Shown here piece by piece: positions 29,715-33,744 of a stretch of 33,744 nucleotides of DNA. A program made the position numbers and the translations under genes. Under the pieces are notes generated by a model. The model saw only the letters and a program-made list of their open reading frames with translations, was not told where the DNA came from and searched no databases. This DNA comes from Lachnospiraceae bacterium. GTDB taxonomy: Bacteria > Bacillota > Clostridia > Lachnospirales > Lachnospiraceae. The stretch's first letter is position 1. Each line of letters opens with the position of its first letter. The DNA lies in contig CAAGMZ010000012.1 of NCBI GenBank assembly GCA_900771195.1, positions 1-33,744 of the forward strand, read 5' to 3'.

Positions 29715-30569
29715 TTACTTGAGTGCATCAAGTGTTGTCTGCTTGCCGCCATATATGCCCAAAGGCTCTACATGAATTGTTGCAACAGCAACTATGTTGG
29801 TTCCGTTCTCCTGGTTGAAATCATCAAGATACGGCGTATGCTGGAAGTAGTTGGCATCAATTTCACCGCTGTCAACCACATTGTTGGGCTGTACGTAATC
29901 AGTAAACTCCTTAATGTCAAGAGTCACACCTTTCTCAGCGAGAATATCCTTGGCTACTGCGAGGATCTCAGCATGAGGTGTCGGTGAAGCTGCTACAGTA
30001 ATTGTCTGGTCCTTAAGGGCATCATAGTCAACCGTCGAATCATATCCGTCTCCCGGATTCTCAACAACGCTTACTACTGCTCCATTATACTTCTCTGTAA
30101 TAAAATCTGCAACCTGTTTGCTTTCAAGAGCAGCCTTAAGAGCCTTGGTCTTATCCGTATCCTCATTGCCTGCCTTAACAGCAAGAATATTGCCGTAAGC
30201 TGATGAAGAGCCCTCGATTGCCAGTGAACCGTTAACAGGATCAAGTCCTGCATCAATTGCGTAGTTGGAATTGATTACTGCGTAATCAACATCCTTGAGC
30301 ACATTGGGAAGCTGTGCTGCCTCAACCTCCTTGAACTCTATGTTCTTGGGATTCTCAACAATGTCTCCCACTGTTGCCGTTATTCCTGCGCCATCCTTAA
30401 GCTTAATGATGCCGTTATCCTGTAAAAGAAGAAGAGCTCTCGCCTCATTGGTTGTATCATTGGGAACCGCAACCACTAACTTCTCAGAACTTCCGCATCC
30501 CGCAAGTGATGCCACTGATATTGCTGCTGTAAATAACAGCGCTGCCGCTTTCAAAAATTTCTTTTTCAT
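29715..30569 (-). CDS. metQ: Methionine-binding lipoprotein MetQ
   Basis: 284 residues. It has a lipoprotein signal with lipobox SLAGC (Cys25), then the NlpA/MetQ fold: LVVAVPNDTTNEARALLLLQ, AVINSNYAIDAGLDP, DANYFQHTPYLDDFN. It binds methionine at the membrane face for MetNI. GGAGG before the ATG at 30569. First gene after the MET-box promoter. Confidence 0.95.
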   Translation of the reverse strand: MKKKFLKAAALLFTAAISVASLAGCGSSEKLVVAVPNDTTNEARALLLLQDNGIIKLKDGAGITATVGDIVENPKNIEFKEVEAAQLPNVLKDVDYAVINSNYAIDAGLDPVNGSLAIEGSSSAYGNILAVKAGNEDTDKTKALKAALESKQVADFITEKYNGAVVSVVENPGDGYDSTVDYDALKDQTITVAASPTPHAEILAVAKDILAEKGVTLDIKEFTDYVQPNNVVDSGEIDANYFQHTPYLDDFNQENGTNIVAVATIHVEPLGIYGGKQTTLDALK

Positions 30570-30604
30570 ATTGTATCTTTCCTCCTTGTTATCCTGTGAT
30601 TAAT

Positions 30605-30633
30605 GTTTTAACACACCAATTCCTACCCGTCAA
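30605..30633 (-). promoter_or_regulatory. metQ promoter
   Basis: Minus strand: -35 TTGACG (30633-30628), 17-nt spacer, -10 TAAAAC (30610-30605). Start expected near 30598. Confidence 0.75.
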
Positions 30634-30654
30634 TTATGAAATAAAAATGTCTGG

Positions 30655-30673
30655 TTATAGTTTGAGACTATAA
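30655..30673. promoter_or_regulatory. LysR operator, MET-box-like palindrome
   Basis: TTATAGT-TTGAG-ACTATAA. It matches the streptococcal MtaR/MetR MET-box TATAGTTtnaAACTATA as I recall it, except for one base (GACTATA). Its centre lies about 66 bp before the predicted metQ start, the classical LysR recognition position. Confidence 0.75.
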
Positions 30674-30688
30674 TCAATCAAGGATATA

Positions 30689-31597
30689 TCAGAGGACCTT
30701 ATTTTTATACTTGCCGAGCTCGTAAACATACTTTTCGCCCAGCCTGCTTAAGGGCATACGTTTTTTCTTTATGTAACCTATATGCATTTTCTCATCGGTG
30801 TCAAACGGAATGGCCGTGTAATCGTCTCCGTTAAGCTCCTGACATATTATTCCCGAGCACAATGTATAGGCGTTAAGCCCCTTCATCAGGTTCAGAAACG
30901 TGGCACGGTCATCCGCTCTTATAATCTTCTTGTATTCAAGGGTGCTTAAAACCTCCTCGGAATAATAGAAGGAGTTCTTGTCACCCTGCTCAAAGGACAG
31001 ACAAGGATAATCCTCAAGATCCTCAAAGCTTATAAGCTTCTTTCCGGCCAGCGGATTGGTTTTACAAAGATACACATAAATGCTGCAGTCAAAAAGCGGC
31101 ACAAACTCAAGCTCATCCTCATGAAGTATCTTGCTTATCACCTTATTGTTAAAATCATTGAGATATATTATTCCAAGCTCGCTCTTCTGTATCTTAACAT
31201 TCTCGATGACCTCGGAGGTCTTCGTCTCATGCACCGCAAACTCGTACCCATCCATTCCAAATTCCTTCACAAGACTTATAAAAGCCTCCACTGCAAAGCT
31301 GTAATGCTGCATTGATACGGAAAATTTCCTCTTTCTCCGTCCGGTGTCCGCATAGCGTTCCTCAATGAGTTCATAATGCTCAAGCATCTGTCTGGCGTAT
31401 CCAAGAAATTCATCCCCGTCAGGCGTTATCTCTATTCCCCTGTTATTCCTGCTGAAAATGGTAATTCCAAGCTCATTCTCAAGCTCCTTAAGCGCATTGG
31501 AAAGACTCGGCTGTGTAATAAAAAGTGATTCTGCCGCCTTATTAATCGATTTACTGTCTGCTACCGCCACAACATACCGCAACTGCTGAAGTGTCAT
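30689..31597 (-). CDS. LysR-family regulator, probable MtaR/MetR-type methionine regulator
   Basis: 302 residues. Residues 1-60 are the helix-turn-helix (SINKAAESLFITQPSLSNALK). The effector domain from about 92 contains KSELGIIYLNDFNNKVI and DDRATFLNLMKGLNAYTL, in the manner of CysB/MtaR-like regulators with longer insertions. It lies just upstream of metQ, in tandem, and the intergenic palindrome fits an MtaR site. GGAGGAG before the ATG at 31597, which overlaps the tcdA stop as ATGA. Confidence 0.88.
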   Translation of the reverse strand: MTLQQLRYVVAVADSKSINKAAESLFITQPSLSNALKELENELGITIFSRNNRGIEITPDGDEFLGYARQMLEHYELIEERYADTGRRKRKFSVSMQHYSFAVEAFISLVKEFGMDGYEFAVHETKTSEVIENVKIQKSELGIIYLNDFNNKVISKILHEDELEFVPLFDCSIYVYLCKTNPLAGKKLISFEDLEDYPCLSFEQGDKNSFYYSEEVLSTLEYKKIIRADDRATFLNLMKGLNAYTLCSGIICQELNGDDYTAIPFDTDEKMHIGYIKKKRMPLSRLGEKYVYELGKYKNKVL

Positions 31598-32337
31598 CTC
31601 GCTCCTCCTATGCCTGCTATGTCCTTTATTACCTCTGAGGCTATTATGAGTCCCACAACCGATGGCACAAAGGCTGTAGAGCCCGGAATGGCTCTTTTGA
31701 CCACGCCGCTGTTCCTTTCCTCCTCAATGCACAGACTGTCTTCCAAAGTGGTCTTGGGCTGTTCTTTTGAGTATACCACCTTAAGAGACTTCACCCCGCG
31801 TTTCTTAAGCTCACGCCGCATTACTTTGGCAAGCGGACACACTGATGTCTCATATATGTCCGCCATCTCAAACGCAGTTGGGTCAAGCTTATTGCCCGCA
31901 CCCATTGAACTTATTATGGGAACATTTTTTTCCTGCGCCTCCATTACAAGCTGTATCTTGGCAGTTACCGTGTCAACAGCATCTATCACATATGAATACT
32001 GCGAAAAATCGAACATGTCCTTAGTTTCAGGCAGGTAAAAGCACTTATGCACCGCAACCGCACAGTCAGGGTTGATATCATGAATGCGTTTCTCCATCAC
32101 ATCAACCTTATACTGCCCCACTGTTTGTGTAGTGGCAATTATCTGCCTGTTAATATTGGTAATGCTTACTTTATCGTTATCTATAATATCAACGGCGCCC
32201 ACACCACTCCTTACAAGCGCCTCAACGGCATATCCGCCAACGCCTCCGACTCCGAACACGGCAACACGTGATGCCCCGAGCTTATCCATGGCAGCATGAC
32301 CAAAAAGTAATTCAGTTCGTGAAAACCGTTCAAGCAT
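31594..32337 (-). CDS. tcdA: tRNA threonylcarbamoyladenosine dehydratase TcdA
   Basis: 247 residues from the ATG at 32337, with GGAG eight bases upstream. ThiF/E1-like fold: FGVGGVGGYAVEALVRSGVG nucleotide loop, DIIDNDKVSITNINRQ, VIDAVDTVTAK, SSMGAGNKLDPT. It cyclises t6A37 of ANN-decoding tRNAs using ATP. Shorter ThiF/MoeB proteins are alternatives, but the SMGAGNKLDPT and C-terminal region fit TcdA. Coupled to the LysR gene by a 4-base overlap. Confidence 0.92.
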   Translation of the reverse strand: MLERFSRTELLFGHAAMDKLGASRVAVFGVGGVGGYAVEALVRSGVGAVDIIDNDKVSITNINRQIIATTQTVGQYKVDVMEKRIHDINPDCAVAVHKCFYLPETKDMFDFSQYSYVIDAVDTVTAKIQLVMEAQEKNVPIISSMGAGNKLDPTAFEMADIYETSVCPLAKVMRRELKKRGVKSLKVVYSKEQPKTTLEDSLCIEEERNSGVVKRAIPGSTAFVPSVVGLIIASEVIKDIAGIGGAR

Positions 32338-32359
32338 AAAACACGCTCCTTTTCCATGA

Positions 32360-32392
32360 CAAAGCTGTGTGGAAATCATCCACACAGCTTTG
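32360..32392. repeat. Perfect 14-bp hairpin between nucleotidyltransferase gene and tcdA
   Basis: CAAAGCTGTGTGGA (32360-32373), 5-nt loop, TCCACACAGCTTTG (32379-32392). No T-run follows on either strand, so it is not a standard terminator; it could be an mRNA stability or processing structure. Confidence 0.75.
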
Positions 32393-32398
32393 GGTTAA

Positions 32399-33340
32399 TT
32401 ATTTAAGATCCGAATAAAGTTCTTTCCCATAAACTCCGTCTTCTATAAGCTTCTTAAAGCTTGCCACAACTGCAGCCTTATCTTCCTTGTATGTAACTCC
32501 AAACCATTTGTCCCTTGTCTCAAGAGCCTCTACCGATACTCTCCCTTCTCTCAGAAGTCCACCGATATGTGTAGGAAGAAGGTACTCTGCCTTAAGCGGA
32601 TTGTCCGGAACTGATTTTTCAAAAAATTCAGTGAAATCCCTGTCCAGAATTTCCATATATGCCGGAATGCATCCCTCACCCGCAGGAAATCCCCAGAAAT
32701 TCATGGATACATAGGATTCAGGGTCAATGCTGACTCCATCAGCCTCAGCACCATCGATCGTCTTGATGATGTTACCGGTCTCGACCACATCAACAACCTG
32801 CACATTTCCGTCTGCCATCTTGCAGACACCTCTGGTAACTCCACCATGGTCAGACAGTGTATTCTTAAGAATAAATCCTGCCATTGCAATCTCGCTGTCC
32901 TTATGCGGAGCCCCGAGCCAGTCATGAATCTTTCTGAAAGCCTCCTTGCCATAATAATCATCTGCATTTATTACAGCAAACGGCTCATGAATCAGGTTCT
33001 TAGCCGCAAGCACAGCCTGTCCCGTTCCCCAGGGCTTGGTTCTGTCAGCCGGAACCATAAAGCCATCCGGAATATCATTCATATCCTGAAAAGCATATGC
33101 TGTCTCAACTCCAAGATTGCTGCACACATTCTCAATCCGATTACCTATGCGCTCTCTGAAATCAGCCTCGATGTCCCTCCTGATAACAAAAACAACCTTG
33201 TTAAAACCGGCTTCTATGGCATCATGGATTGAATAGTCCATGATTATCTCGTCACGTAATCCAACCGGTTCAAGCTGCTTGATACCGCCGCCAAAACGCG
33301 AACCGATGCCGGCAGCCATTATAAGTAATGTAGTTTTCAT
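32399..33340 (-). CDS. NDP-sugar-type nucleotidyltransferase
   Basis: 313 residues. The N-terminal nucleotide-binding motif is LIMAAGIGSRFGGGIKQLEPVG, followed by PWGTGQAVLAAKNLI, FAVINADDYYG and a late LPTHIGGLLREGRVSVEALE with WFGVTYKED. This is a GT-A-fold sugar-phosphate nucleotidyltransferase; GlmU/RfbA-like substrate identity is not clear. AAAGGAG precedes the ATG at 33340. Confidence 0.85.
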   Translation of the reverse strand: MKTTLLIMAAGIGSRFGGGIKQLEPVGLRDEIIMDYSIHDAIEAGFNKVVFVIRRDIEADFRERIGNRIENVCSNLGVETAYAFQDMNDIPDGFMVPADRTKPWGTGQAVLAAKNLIHEPFAVINADDYYGKEAFRKIHDWLGAPHKDSEIAMAGFILKNTLSDHGGVTRGVCKMADGNVQVVDVVETGNIIKTIDGAEADGVSIDPESYVSMNFWGFPAGEGCIPAYMEILDRDFTEFFEKSVPDNPLKAEYLLPTHIGGLLREGRVSVEALETRDKWFGVTYKEDKAAVVASFKKLIEDGVYGKELYSDLK

Positions 33341-33383
33341 TGACCATATTCTCCTTTATTATCGATTCAGACTTTCACCCGAT

Positions 33384-33412
33384 ATGTTATCATACAGATG
33401 CGCGATTTTCAA
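33384..33412 (-). promoter_or_regulatory. Promoter of the nucleotidyltransferase gene
   Basis: Minus strand: -35 TTGAAA (33412-33407), 17-nt spacer, -10 TAACAT (33389-33384), 44 bases before the ATG at 33340. Confidence 0.65.
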
Positions 33413-33449
33413 TCGGATGATTTCCTATATAGGCCTTTAGTATTTTTCC

Positions 33450-33744
33450 TTACCGTGCAATTTGTTGTGTTGCTTTCTCATATTCCTCTACGCTGTACTT
33501 CTCCAGAATATCCTCCTTTGAAATCCCGAGAGAAACCATATTCCTGACAGCCTCAATACGTCCCTGAGTAAGGCCCTGAGTAATGCCCTGCTCAAGTCCT
33601 TGACTGAGTCCTTCTTTGAGTCCTTCTTTGAGTCCTTCTTTGAGTCCTTCTTTGAGTCCTTCTCTGAGTCCCTCTTGTACCGCTTCTTCCCTTTCTAACA
33701 TGATCTGTCTGTCAAAAGTATAATCCAACTGTGTCACCTTTACC
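33450..33744 (-). CDS. Rpn-family protein, C-terminal part (5' end outside window)
   Basis: The frame is open to the right edge, and the visible 97 residues start KVTQLDYTFDRQIMLERE, nearly identical to residues 220-237 of the Rpn gene at 26117-26995. Then comes a long run of four-residue GLKE/GLxQ repeats and the tail RIEAVRNMVSLGISKEDILE, paralogous to RIEAVRNMICLGVSRENILT. The nuclease domain is outside the window. An ATG within the visible part (33737) is internal, not the true start. Confidence 0.85.
   Translation of the reverse strand, partial: VKVTQLDYTFDRQIMLEREEAVQEGLREGLKEGLKEGLKEGLKEGLSQGLEQGITQGLTQGRIEAVRNMVSLGISKEDILEKYSVEEYEKATQQIAR
33600..33671 (-). repeat. 12-bp tandem repeat, six units, coding for GLKE
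   Basis: The unit TTCTTTGAGTCC is perfect four times (33612-33659), with one near copy on each side. More degenerate 12-mers continue to about 33564. The period differs in sequence from the repeat of the paralogue but has the same length and location. Confidence 0.93.

Noticed and set aside
30570..30688. S-box (SAM) riboswitch or T-box upstream of metQ
   Set aside because: The 119-base gap holds only the promoter and the LysR-type palindrome; no SAM aptamer core or T-box stem is visible.
33600..33671. CRISPR or non-coding satellite
   Set aside because: The repeat is in frame with the Rpn-type protein and has no spacers.

Overview
The window looks like the chromosome of a low-to-mid GC anaerobic Firmicute, most likely a Lachnospiraceae-type Clostridium relative. 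That is an inference from gene content (orphan SelD with selenium-cofactor genes, M14/ATP-grasp operon, Rpn-type nuclease genes with coding repeats, MetNIQ with a LysR regulator), strong GGAGG ribosome-binding sites and consensus TTGACA/TATAAT promoters with 17-nt spacers. No species can be named from sequence alone.

Layout. (1) 1-2225: 5' end of a methyltransferase gene, a 594-base structured non-coding stretch, tRNA-Gly(GCC), a LysR regulator and a small unknown gene. (2) 2296-7199: a plus-strand operon behind a strong promoter and a leader terminator: circularly permuted ATP-grasp, alpha-E protein, transglutaminase-like protease and two M14/AstE-like proteins, the second of which has lost its zinc ligands. 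(3) 7199-14954, minus strand: a compact molybdenum operon, moaA-moaC-(MOSC+Mog)-modB-modC-modA-(MoeA-like)-yqeB-(YqeC+permuted XdhC). (4) 15070-17650, minus: selenium genes yedE-yedF-DUF3343-selD; divergent from it, 17805-21127, plus: cysteine-desulfurase-like gene, LysR regulator, guanine deaminase. (5) tRNA-Gly(CCC) and a structured element. (6) 21521-26107, minus: preQ1-I riboswitch, queD-queE-queC-queF and two unknown membrane proteins. (7) Rpn-type nuclease gene. (8) 27273-33340, minus: nucleotidyltransferase, tcdA, LysR (MtaR-like), metQ-metN-metI and a C39-like protease. (9) The 3' part of a second Rpn-type gene runs off the end.

How it works together. Regions 3 and 4 read as the support kit for a selenium-dependent molybdenum hydroxylase: Se import and activation (YedE, TusA/YedF, DUF3343, SelD with Cys, desulfurase-like enzyme), molybdate import, molybdopterin synthesis and cofactor finishing (YqeB, YqeC/XdhC). 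Guanine deaminase would feed xanthine to a purine hydroxylase. The hydroxylase itself, moaD/moaE and selA/selB/selC are not in the window. Region 6 makes the queuosine precursor preQ1 under preQ1 control. Region 8 is methionine uptake with a near-perfect copy of the streptococcal-type MET-box at about -66 of the metQ promoter.

Most unusual structure: two 126/127-bp nested palindromes (538-664 and 21241-21366), each 3' of a tRNA-Gly gene. They share a three-way-junction fold with compensatory differences, a conserved bulged A, and mismatches that become G-U pairs only on the minus strand. They look like copies of an undescribed structured RNA or mobile-palindrome family.
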